Shown here piece by piece: positions 25,701 to 31,782 of a stretch of DNA of 55,593 nucleotides (positions are counted from its first letter, which is position 1; each line of letters begins with the position of its first letter). The translations under genes and the position numbers were made by a program. This stretch comes from a virus. The stretch is taken from IMG/VR virus record IMGVR_UViG_3300048835_001002, positions 1 through 55,593 of that record; one strand, written 5' to 3'. The notes beneath the pieces were generated by a model. It did no database searches and was not told the origin of the DNA. It saw only the letters and a program-made list of their open reading frames with translations.

Positions 25701-25915
25701 ATTCTGAGCACCCGCCCCGCTGTGCGACCACGTTCGTCCAGAAGATCTTCCGAAAACTTGGCCTGCGTATTGGCGGCAGAAAATCCAACGGGCGCATGAT
25801 CCGTTACATCGAGCCATCCGATCTCTCCCGTATGCTGACCCTTCGTGAACGCCGCCGGGTCAATGGTCGATCACTTTTCTCCACTGGAATAAAGATAGAA
25901 TCCGAGGCTGCATAG
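22748..25915 (+). CDS. Large TOPRIM-helicase replication protein (UL9/CyRepA-like)
   Basis: The 1055-residue protein starts at ATG 22748, after GGGAGCCAAGG. An N-terminal part of about 200 residues leads to a TOPRIM domain with Glu218 (IYIGEGFATCAS) and Asp264/Asp266 (IIAADNDW). A superfamily 2 helicase follows: Walker A SPMGSGKT (457-464), DEAS-type motif II (LLCLDEASQ), and ITSGVSI and QMLGRDRTA as motifs V and VI. Helicases of this shape occur as herpes UL9-type origin-binding proteins and in replication initiators of some plasmids (CyRepA1). Next to parAB it is the best candidate initiator of plasmid replication. A separate CHC2 primase at 37.5 kb probably serves lytic growth. Confidence 0.8.
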   Translation: MAAHIALVEHASELTELAAACGIDWYQIKNLTAGTHHDLPTIHKKYSKRCTMWVREFTDKGGSPQLSITFHTRKHGGVTRNWYSRSPGGFAGQLPKRNVSREEAERKRRKERFLAYQKGWDSAQKSTGFPYLDTKGIAGILDHFEMRQTSDRKVMGSGSLTPFICFPLFNRDGHYVGLQRIYADGAKRLTAAVMEGQYVGAHSIIGNPETSKAIYIGEGFATCASIFLATGSAVVFAYSASNLDPVCAYIRSKYPEHEIIIAADNDWTPKGNTGVFKALEAAQQNRTRGESLKIIVPPLIGQVKTDFNDIHTCLGLDELRQTLADPANTVRPPKERDQFLLTLLSHAYAQQMPAIVRRLAVMLKVPHLISEEALRERITQALGIRADQRMIFKAIRSVVIAGKYKAKAIAGIDPNKVQQYRQFQTVRNEGGHLVIGEDAVLAVMEELGKGRTVIVKSPMGSGKTEILIRKAMKGAGRAAHILPRVSVVNDAAGRLQLDHYRDIDKFRAYFTDQMVSCINSMGAKRFMADNGRNWFENLDLLCLDEASQVLPQVAALGNPLRRRANHHALVNSIKTARSILIADADANDFLVSELKRIDPERSITLIDIGHPPAEQKRWRVGVTDSVSFVRKALLDAATDGERCLLATDNRQKAIEIERAIRYLRPGARVLNIHREPSKANLEKIRRFYDNPNAECLNCDVLIYSPAITSGVSITTPHFTKHFGIFTGIIKVNDIMQMLGRDRTAQEWLLALAPRSWAEQKLRASIDLESVGESPTLFSELKYATDRYEIEARENLTVLAMNILKMKGHKVSMLDITSWEGAGAIDMLTMNIAKGMKEERLRRILGQTDISENEYQNLKRHWMPDENEAAAMYAFKIRHILCADLTEENVAFMDQGGLKKVALFETLLGNEADLSRFDAEEKQTLDPSLRYHAAAKKDFLMAVFKRLGISLKTFVGEFTHKECQAVVALFMEQAAKANAVFDGIIDSEHPPRCATTFVQKIFRKLGLRIGGRKSNGRMIRYIEPSDLSRMLTLRERRRVNGRSLFSTGIKIESEAA

Positions 25916-25934
25916 CAGGCCCCAGCCACGGTTT

Positions 25935-25961
25935 TCCAGAATCCGGTGTCCGGGTTCTGGA
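25935..25961. terminator. Strong hairpin just after the Rep gene
   Basis: Twelve-base arms (TCCAGAATCCGG and CCGGGTTCTGGA, one G-T mismatch) with a three-base loop start 19 bases after the Rep stop. No T-run follows, so it is either a non-classical terminator or an mRNA-stabilising hairpin. Confidence 0.5.
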
Positions 25962-26160
25962 TCTCTGCGTCCCCTTGCTGCCGGGTGAGCTCGCCTTTGC
26001 CTCCGGAGGCACGGATCTCACTGTCCTTCTGATATAGCGTCCATGGCGACGCATTTTTATGCATCCGATCCATAAGAAAACAGTATAATGCCGAAATAGT
26101 TGAGCTATTTTTGTAGAAAAAGAGCTGAAAATTGAAGAAAGTTTTTCAGGTGCAGTAAGC

Positions 26161-26182
26161 ATTATGCAATCGTCTGCATAAT
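26161..26182. repeat. Operator-like inverted repeat ATTATGCA-n6-TGCATAAT
   Basis: Perfect eight-base arms are separated by ATCGTC, a spacing typical of a dimeric repressor site. It lies between the Rep gene and the acyltransferase-cyclase cassette. Confidence 0.45.
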
Positions 26183-26206
26183 CATATAGTGCTTCGACCG
26201 ATTGAT

Positions 26207-26254
26207 CAGGGAGACTTCACTTTCCATCATATAAAGATAGGCAAAGTCTCCCTG
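26207..26254. repeat. Long stem-loop CAGGGAGACTT / AAGTCTCCCTG
   Basis: Perfect 11-base arms enclose a 26-base AT-rich loop containing TATAAAG. A stem this long and exact outside genes suggests an RNA structure or a binding site flanking a promoter. Confidence 0.5.
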
Positions 26255-26464
26255 GTTCACGGCCGAACCATCTTGCAACGATATCCTCCATGATTACTGT
26301 TTATTCATAATTGTACAATAATCGAACAATATTCATGTGTTACGCGACGAAAGGTTCTTGTAACTCTTCAGATTCATGGCGGATATTATACTCTTACCGA
26401 GAACAGCTGCCGTGGTATGTCTGTTGCTCCTAAGGGCTTAAATAAGCCCATCCAGGAGTCAAAC

Positions 26465-27049
26465 ATGAAATGCAGGGTCATCCGCACTGATGATGAATTG
26501 AAACAGTATGTCGATCGTTTCGCGGAATACTCCGGGATCGTTTATCCGTTTCAATACTTACGCCCAGCAAAAGTATTCGGAATGTTCGACTCCGAAAAGC
26601 TTGTAGGTGGCTTCATTCTTGCTGATGGCGACAATATCCGCTGGATGAAGCAGATTCCCCTCGAAAACAATGAATTTTTCAAATCTGTCGATCCGTCCAT
26701 GCTCGTCGAACTCAACGGGGTTTGGCTCGATGCCTCCCTCCGAAAATCCAACAAGACCATTGATTTCTGGTCATATGTGGCGAAGGAAATCGTTGCTTTT
26801 GGGAAGCCTATTCCCACGTTTGCATACATTACAGAAAGAAAAGGTCTAGCTGAACTCTATCAGCCCATAACTGTAGGGAAAATATTTGCAGGTCAAATGA
26901 CCACATCAGATAAACACCTGACAGTTTGCTATTCCAATCTGTTCAGATTCCGATATTTCAAAGTATTGTATGCTGGTCGTTACGTGACACGATACTTTAG
27001 AGACGGCGGGAAAAGTGAGCAGCACCTCCAAAAAGCAGCTCGAAGCTGA
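26465..27049 (+). CDS. GNAT-like acyltransferase
   Basis: The 194-residue protein starts at ATG 26465 with AGGAGT upstream. Its central beta-strand pattern (VFGMFDSEKLVGGFILADGD at about 36-56, then WLDASLRKSNKTIDFW and a FAYITERKGLAELYQP element) resembles GNAT-fold N-acyltransferases, including the acyl-homoserine-lactone-synthase-like branch. I see no signature that fixes the substrate. It is the first gene of a three-gene unit and overlaps the cyclase gene by 35 bases. The class is an inference from pattern; an acyl-transfer role in making or modifying a small signal is possible. Confidence 0.55.
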   Translation: MKCRVIRTDDELKQYVDRFAEYSGIVYPFQYLRPAKVFGMFDSEKLVGGFILADGDNIRWMKQIPLENNEFFKSVDPSMLVELNGVWLDASLRKSNKTIDFWSYVAKEIVAFGKPIPTFAYITERKGLAELYQPITVGKIFAGQMTTSDKHLTVCYSNLFRFRYFKVLYAGRYVTRYFRDGGKSEQHLQKAARS

Positions 27050-28379
27050 AAAGCTGTACCAACGTTTTCTGAATGCTCAGGCAACCAAAGTAATAGGAAG
27101 CCGATGGGGACTGGTCCTCATCGCAGTCCTGCTGGCTCTTGTAGCGTATGACATTTCCAATTTTAAAAATGATATGGATCGAATTCTGGTCGGGGCGCGC
27201 TTCGCACCCTGTATTATTCTCATACTAATCTCGCTTTTCAAGCAGGAAAGTGTGAGTCCATCCTGGATGGAGAATGCGCCGCACTGGTTCGATTTGATCT
27301 GTGTTTCATATGTCGGCGCCTCCGTGCTCTTGACGATCATATGCCACAAAACTGAATTCCCGCTGGATTCTGCACCGATTCAAATCTCTCTCTTCGCAGC
27401 TTGCATGCTTGGTTTTCATAGCCTCCGCTATATTATGATACGCAACATATTATTTGTCTTTCTGGTCAGTGTCTCAATCGCATTGTTCGATTCTACATCT
27501 CTTCTCATCGCGCAAGCTGCTCAACTTATAGTAGGTGGCGGAGTTGGATCTGTGATCTTTTTGTTAATAACAAATAGTTTGTTTCAAAACCAGTACATCA
27601 TCAGTACTCGGTTAAGCCAGCAGACTTTGGACTTCCAATCCCACCTCGAATCGACAAAATATGACCATCAGAAGACCATGATTTTCGACGGGTTCAAGGA
27701 AGAGGAAACCATGCCTTGCCACACCGGGGAAGCTCTTGTCTTTAAGCTCGATGTCATTGATAGTTCAAAGATACGGGACACCAATTATCCGAGGCATTTT
27801 GAAGCCTTCTGCGAAGAAGCCGAGGCTGAGTTACTGTCACACATGACAGTAGCAAGTTTGGACCCCGTTTTTCTTAGGGGTAGAGGGTATTTTATAAAGA
27901 GTGTCGGTGATGCGGCCATTTTTTCGATAGGAAATCCTGTTGCTGTAGCGAAGCCCTATACCATGCAGGACGCCACTGATTTCCTACTGAAAACAATCGA
28001 CGCAGCGTTCAAAAAGCATATGTCCAGAGTCTCATCAGAAAATCCTATCCTATATTGCATCGGGGTTGCATATGACAACTTGCAAGGTGGTTTCTCAGGT
28101 AAGAGAAAATTCTATGACTTGAACGGCAGAGGGCAGATTCTCGCAGAACGCTATGAGAACCTGCGAAAGAGATTCCAATCCCTATCAATACCTCTTCCGA
28201 ATGGAAATTTTTTAATACTCCAGGATAAAGCAAAGGCCTTCTTTACCAATGAATTTCTTTATACTTTTGAAAAAGTTCATGTAGACGCGATAAGAGATGA
28301 CGAAGCTGCAACCTTCTTTTGGATCGTCCAGCTTCGCAAAGATAAAGTCCGAGTGACATTGCTTGATCAAGTTTCATAG
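27015..28379 (+). CDS. Six-TM membrane protein with class III nucleotide cyclase domain
   Basis: The 454-residue protein starts at GTG 27015. Residues 31-187 hold six hydrophobic helices (about 31-46, 64-78, 92-110, 122-137, 142-158, 166-187) and a linker follows. From about 240 comes a class III cyclase domain: VFKLDVIDSSKI with Asp246, FIKSVGDAAIFSI with Asp299 (both metal Asp retained), and YDLNGRGQILAERYENL in place of the usual N-AAR helix. Substrate-specifying residues are not readable by eye. It would make a cyclic nucleotide in response to something sensed by the membrane part. Flanking acyltransferase and ICMT-type genes overlap or lie close. Confidence 0.78.
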   Translation: MSSTSKKQLEAEKLYQRFLNAQATKVIGSRWGLVLIAVLLALVAYDISNFKNDMDRILVGARFAPCIILILISLFKQESVSPSWMENAPHWFDLICVSYVGASVLLTIICHKTEFPLDSAPIQISLFAACMLGFHSLRYIMIRNILFVFLVSVSIALFDSTSLLIAQAAQLIVGGGVGSVIFLLITNSLFQNQYIISTRLSQQTLDFQSHLESTKYDHQKTMIFDGFKEEETMPCHTGEALVFKLDVIDSSKIRDTNYPRHFEAFCEEAEAELLSHMTVASLDPVFLRGRGYFIKSVGDAAIFSIGNPVAVAKPYTMQDATDFLLKTIDAAFKKHMSRVSSENPILYCIGVAYDNLQGGFSGKRKFYDLNGRGQILAERYENLRKRFQSLSIPLPNGNFLILQDKAKAFFTNEFLYTFEKVHVDAIRDDEAATFFWIVQLRKDKVRVTLLDQVS

Positions 28380-28399
28380 CCGACTTTCGGAGATATCGT

Positions 28400-28966
28400 T
28401 TGGAAAAGATTATGATTGCCTTCAAGATTTTGTTGATTGTCCAGCTGGTAGCCTTCAGAGTGATTTACCGCAGCCAGATTTTTTGGAAGGATAAAAAGAC
28501 AAAATCTGAGAAAGATGTCAGCTGGCTTAAAAATCTTCTTCCTCCCATGCAATTGGGAATTTTCGTTGTTGTCGCATGGGCCATGCAGAGCGAAGGATCT
28601 GCTGTGCTCCTTGCAATTGGCAACTCTATATCGTTCTGCGGGCTGTCACTAATATTTTGGGCCAAAAAAACACTGGGAGAAAACTTCTCTGAGTGTACTG
28701 ATATGTACATTCCCAATTCGATTGTCACTGTAGGGCCTTATAAAGCCATCCGCCATCCGATATATACTGGAAATATTGTGTTTCTGTCAGGCCTGGCGAT
28801 CGCCTGTTCGTCGATCGTGCTTATAGCCATTACCATTTTCTTTGTAATTTTCTACTCAAAATCTGCATCAATTGAAGAGCAGGAACTGCAATTGAAGTAT
28901 CCCGATTATCAAAAGCACATAGAAGTCACTGGACGATTCCTGCCAAAAATCCTCAAAGTCAAATGA
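28400..28966 (+). CDS. Isoprenylcysteine carboxyl methyltransferase (ICMT)-like membrane protein
   Basis: The 188-residue protein starts at TTG 28400 with GGAG seven bases upstream; ATG 28412 is an alternative. It has four to five hydrophobic segments. The ICMT/PEMT signature is at the C-terminus: TVGPYKAIRHPIYTGNI (about 112-128) with a following EEQELQLKYPDYQKHIE (about 157-173), the SAM-binding 'RHP.Y.G' and 'EE..L...F...Y..Y' elements. It would methylate a lipid-like or prenyl acid. It follows the cyclase gene by 20 bases, forming an operon with it. Confidence 0.85.
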   Translation: MEKIMIAFKILLIVQLVAFRVIYRSQIFWKDKKTKSEKDVSWLKNLLPPMQLGIFVVVAWAMQSEGSAVLLAIGNSISFCGLSLIFWAKKTLGENFSECTDMYIPNSIVTVGPYKAIRHPIYTGNIVFLSGLAIACSSIVLIAITIFFVIFYSKSASIEEQELQLKYPDYQKHIEVTGRFLPKILKVK

Positions 28967-29021
28967 CTGTATGAGTCCTGTCAAAGCTCATGTGGGGGCC
29001 ACCAAGAGGGGGCCTAGTCGC

Positions 29022-29194
29022 TCACTCCGTAGTCCAAGCTGGACACATTGATGAGGAAGAGGAACCTTCGTCCGGTCTCTGTTCAATGACCTTTTCTTGG
29101 TGGCGAGACCATTCTTGAGAAGCAGCAGCAGGGTTTTCCGCGATGGACTTTTCGAGCGCCAGCGACTCACTATATGCGGCTTTCGTGGCTTCCA
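29022..29194 (-). pseudogene. Possible remnant of a decayed gene
   Basis: On the minus strand, this segment reads as a protein-like C-terminal tail (LEATKAAYSESLALEKSIAE... ending MCPAWTTE) with no start codon and a stop just upstream. Another frame of the same DNA (28988-29221) has a Ser/Arg/Leu-rich unlikely translation. It may be the broken end of a gene between the cyclase cassette and the response regulator. Confidence 0.3.
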
Positions 29195-29249
29195 GATGGT
29201 ATTAGAAAACCTGGCATCCACAAACGGAGGGAGATTGTAGAGTTTTTAA

Positions 29250-29642
29250 TTATGAGTTTCTGCGCAGAAAAACAGGACGTATTTCAACGGTTTTGATTGC
29301 ACCCGCGATCGTCTCGACAATCGTATCCAAATCGAAAGGCTTGTTTACGAGTGCGTGAACGAATGGCTTTACTTGAGATAAATCAAAATTTTCGTGGTAG
29401 CCGCTGACCAGAATAATGGGTAGATGTGGTCGCAGCTGATGACATGCTTTCGCCAGTTCAACACCATTCATCGTCGGCATACAGAGATCACTAAGAAGAA
29501 GGCTTATTTCTGGGTTTCCTTTCAAACGCTGGATGGCTCTCAGGCCGTCCTCAGCCTTCACAACTGCAAAACCGGACTGCTCCAGATAGTCCGCGATAAA
29601 ATCCCGCACGGTCTGGTCGTCGTCCACAACGAGAATGGCCAT
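29250..29642 (-). CDS. Single-domain response regulator (CheY-like receiver)
   Basis: The 130-residue receiver domain starts at ATG 29642, with AGGGAG as ribosome site; an ATG six codons upstream lacks one. It has the acidic pair (VVDDDQTVRDF), phospho-acceptor Asp in LLSDLCMPTMNG, the Thr/Ser position in IILVSGYHENF and the conserved Lys in LVNKPFDLD. There is no output domain, so it acts by protein-protein contact or as a phosphate sink. No histidine kinase is in the window, so a host kinase must phosphorylate it. It is a chromosomal-type gene carried as cargo. Confidence 0.85.
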   Translation of the reverse strand: MAILVVDDDQTVRDFIADYLEQSGFAVVKAEDGLRAIQRLKGNPEISLLLSDLCMPTMNGVELAKACHQLRPHLPIILVSGYHENFDLSQVKPFVHALVNKPFDLDTIVETIAGAIKTVEIRPVFLRRNS

Positions 29643-29675
29643 GAAAGCACTCCCTGACATTGAATTTGGCTTTAA

Positions 29676-29897
29676 TCATAGCACAATTCCCTGCAGGCCG
29701 GTAGCGTTGTAGTGATCTTCCACCATTGCCAGTGTAATGCCATAATCTGCTGTAGCCTCGTGCCAAGATTGATTTTTTACGGGACGGACCAGGTTATTAG
29801 GAAGCACAAGTCCTGCCTCATTGATGATCGCATTCTCCAGAATTTCATCATGCTCGGGATCAAGGCCGGTTGTTTCTGTGTCCAAAAATATTTGCAT
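29676..29897 (-). CDS. Truncated DnaQ-like 3'-5' exonuclease fragment
   Basis: The 73-residue frame begins with the ExoI motif of DEDD exonucleases (IFLDTETTGLDPEHDEILE). It then diverges and stops where ExoII and ExoIII, about 100 residues on, should follow. Complete enzymes of this family need about 170 residues, so this is probably a remnant or a small protein derived from one. It lies just after the ParB-HTH gene on the same strand, with 16 bases between. Confidence 0.6.
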   Translation of the reverse strand: MQIFLDTETTGLDPEHDEILENAIINEAGLVLPNNLVRPVKNQSWHEATADYGITLAMVEDHYNATGLQGIVL

Positions 29898-29913
29898 AGG
29901 TTACTCCTGAACC

Positions 29914-30789
29914 TCAACCGATCATGCTCCGGCAGGCCGAGCAGAGCGGACGGCCGTGTTTGAATCGGACCACAGAAAGCAGCTTGATCCTGTCGCAGAC
30001 GCCATCCAGAACATCTCCATTCCCCGCACTGATCACCATCAAGCCTTTGGACCAGTCAATGATATTGGCTTTGGCATTGCTCAGCGCCGCGGACACATCC
30101 TCCTCGGTGCGCTTCACATTCTCGCTCTTGGGCGGCTGCACTGTTTCTGTGCCGGGAGCATGGGCAAGGCGCTGGACCTCTGCTTCAAGTTCCTTCACTC
30201 GGCGAAGAGCGGCCGAGAATTTATCCATGGAGAGCTCACCCTGAAGATTGCGCACCTCTGATTCCAGCTGCTCAACCTTTCGCTGCTGCGCCTGGCGGCT
30301 GCTGCGCTCTTCGTTGACCAGCTGCTCCAGCCGCTTCGCCCGGGCTTCTGCTGGCTCTGAGATTTGGAATGGGGATTTTCCTTCAATGACGAGATCGACC
30401 GCTGCAGCAAGTGTCATGCGGGATTTGAGAACCCGGCGCCGTCCGTCGCTCGTCACCCGCCCCTGGTCTTTGAAGGTGGTGCGAGCCAGACGCATAAGCA
30501 TGCGCAAAGGAAAACGGTCTTCATGGATCAGGATTTTCGCGCGGATCTGCGTCGGCCATGCCGCAGCCTTGATCATACGCGAGACGGTTGCCTGGCTGAC
30601 ACCGAGAGCCTGGCCCATCATGGGCTGTGCATGTCCGGCTTTGTCGAGCAGCAGGAGTCGGTCGCCCAGATCGAACCACTCCTCGGCCGTGGCCGGCGGC
30701 TTCAGTCCTATCAGCTGGGACGGCACCACGCGGAGTTTGGGCGGTCTTCCACGCCCTTTGCTTGTCTCCAGGGCGACAAAACTGGCCAT
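29914..30789 (-). CDS. ParB/KorB-type HTH protein with AT-hook and coiled coil
   Basis: The 291-residue protein has an AT-hook-like KGRGRPPKLR near residue 10. A ParB-type HTH follows at about 35-75 (LLLLDKAGHAQPMMGQALGV then SQATVSRMI), then the usual helical extension. A long coiled coil runs at about 150-215, and the tail carries a CSAC pair. It lacks the N-terminal CTP-binding ParB domain, so it is not a second complete ParB. It may silence or regulate genes, or act in partition. The gene-free stretch upstream (30790-31160) holds several palindromes that could be its operators. Confidence 0.7.
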   Translation of the reverse strand: MASFVALETSKGRGRPPKLRVVPSQLIGLKPPATAEEWFDLGDRLLLLDKAGHAQPMMGQALGVSQATVSRMIKAAAWPTQIRAKILIHEDRFPLRMLMRLARTTFKDQGRVTSDGRRRVLKSRMTLAAAVDLVIEGKSPFQISEPAEARAKRLEQLVNEERSSRQAQQRKVEQLESEVRNLQGELSMDKFSAALRRVKELEAEVQRLAHAPGTETVQPPKSENVKRTEEDVSAALSNAKANIIDWSKGLMVISAGNGDVLDGVCDRIKLLSVVRFKHGRPLCSACRSMIG

Positions 30790-30974
30790 GTTTGTGTCTC
30801 CTGTTTTTATTCCGGGAATGAAAAATCCTATCAGCCCAATATAGATCAGATATATCTGGAATAGGAATCCACATTCTTTCTCATCGCCCTTAAATATTCA
30901 AAATAAGATCAGGCCAGTATGGCCGGAAAACGACCCCTGCGAGGGTCATCCTCTGTTTTTTTCAATGATTCCTG

Positions 30975-30989
30975 ATAGATAAAATCTAT
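30975..30989. promoter_or_regulatory. Palindrome ATAGAT-AAA-ATCTAT
   Basis: Perfect six-base arms around AAA. A second palindrome with the same GATAAAATC core lies at 31092-31102, about 117 bases away. They probably form an operator pair for the ParB-HTH protein or the AbrB antitoxin. Confidence 0.5.
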
Positions 30990-31088
30990 GAGCGGTAAGC
31001 GTCCAATATACTACTGTATTTTGATCGCCTGTTTTTTGAGCAATCGCCACCCTATTGCTTCCATTGATCCGATATGGTATCTATCCAT

Positions 31089-31097
31089 TGTGGATAA
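31089..31097 (-). promoter_or_regulatory. Perfect DnaA box
   Basis: TGTGGATAA on the plus strand is TTATCCACA on the minus strand, an exact DnaA-box consensus. It overlaps the GGATAAAATCC palindrome. A single box may be chance, but another exact one lies at 36669-36677, also outside convincing genes. Confidence 0.45.
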
Positions 31098-31160
31098 AAT
31101 CCTTAAAGGTGAAATGGATTTGTTCCGATAGGTGACTGAATCTCAGAGGAGGCATGCCCA

Positions 31161-31430
31161 ATGACGGCCGTGAAGAAAGTGGACCCGCAGGGGCGCCTGA
31201 CGATTCCCGAACTGTCGGGGGCCCAGGTGATTATTGAAGCGATCAGCGAGCATGAGTTCCGCGTGCGCCGGGTTGAAGTAATTCCGGCTGAGGAAGCGTG
31301 GCTTTTCAAAAATCCAACAGCGACTGCTGCGGTGCAGGCCGGTCTTGCGGATGCCATCGCCGGGAAATTCGCGGATGACCCCCGCACAGGCAAGGACTAC
31401 AGCTGGCTGGATGATATAGAAGATGAGTGA
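31161..31430 (+). CDS. AbrB-like antitoxin
   Basis: The 89-residue protein begins with a swapped-hairpin AbrB-type pattern (VKKVDPQGRLTIPELSG) that binds DNA. An acidic C-terminal part (FKNPTATAAVQAGLADAI, DDPRTGKDYSWLDDIEDE) would wrap the toxin. GAGGAGG lies eight bases before the ATG. The RelE-like toxin gene starts inside its last codons, the usual antitoxin-toxin arrangement. It would repress its own promoter, perhaps at the GATAAAATC palindromes upstream. Confidence 0.75.
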   Translation: MTAVKKVDPQGRLTIPELSGAQVIIEAISEHEFRVRRVEVIPAEEAWLFKNPTATAAVQAGLADAIAGKFADDPRTGKDYSWLDDIEDE

Positions 31431-31773
31431 ATTCACCCTCAAGTGGACCCCGGCGGCGCGGCAGACTTTTGTTGATCTTGAACAGCGGGCACTTCAGGCG
31501 TATGAAAGCAGACAGCAGACCGGCAAAAGTCAGTCAGCGGTTGAAGGTCTATTCAAGCAGATCAAGAAAACAGTGGATCTTTTGGGAGCAAATCCCAGAC
31601 ATCCTGGCCTTAAAACGCATGAATATTCGTCCATCCCCAATCCTCTGCGGAAAGGGGAAAAGGTGTTTGAAGCCTATGCCCAGAACAATACTCCAGGAGC
31701 CTACCGGGTCTTTTGGTGCTACGGTCCTGACAAGTCGGAGATCACCATCATTGCCATCACTCCCCATCCATGA
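31423..31773 (+). CDS. RelE/ParE-superfamily toxin
   Basis: The 116-residue protein has the RelE fold pattern: an opening LKWTPAARQTFVDLE helix, LLGANPRHPGLKTHEY in the middle, and a C-terminal sheet YRVFWCYGPDKSEITIIAITPHP. It overlaps the antitoxin by eight bases. Members of this superfamily cut ribosome-bound mRNA or poison gyrase; which one applies cannot be told here. Loss of the plasmid would release it, so it should stabilise the phage-plasmid. Confidence 0.78.
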   Translation: MSEFTLKWTPAARQTFVDLEQRALQAYESRQQTGKSQSAVEGLFKQIKKTVDLLGANPRHPGLKTHEYSSIPNPLRKGEKVFEAYAQNNTPGAYRVFWCYGPDKSEITIIAITPHP

Positions 31774-31782
31774 GCATCCTTG

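Larger units (their letters stand above)
25916..26464. other. Gene-free, hairpin-rich stretch after the Rep gene
   Basis: About 550 bases contain no convincing gene but several inverted repeats: 25935-25961, the perfect palindrome GCCTCCGGAGGC at 25999-26010, 26161-26182, 26207-26254, ATTGTACAAT at 26310-26319, and GGGCTT/AAGCCC at 26434-26449 just before the next ribosome site. A TATAAT box lies at 26084-26089. A regulatory RNA or replication-control locus is possible. Confidence 0.5.
30790..31160. other. Divergent control region with operator palindromes and a DnaA box
   Basis: About 370 bases separate two divergent genes. It holds AGATATATCT, the palindrome ATAGATAAAATCTAT (30975-30989), GGATAAAATCC (31092-31102) sharing the GATAAAATC core, a GACCC/GGGTC hairpin followed by TTTTTTT (30929-30962 area), and a perfect DnaA box. 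No gene is seen. Confidence 0.5.

Noticed and set aside
28988-29221. Minus-strand frame of 77 codons after the ICMT gene
   Set aside because: Ser/Arg/Leu-rich with no ribosome site; another frame of the same DNA looks more protein-like and is reported as a remnant.
29914-30789. ParB-HTH protein as a second complete partition ParB
   Set aside because: It lacks the N-terminal CTP-binding ParB box and has no ParA next to it.
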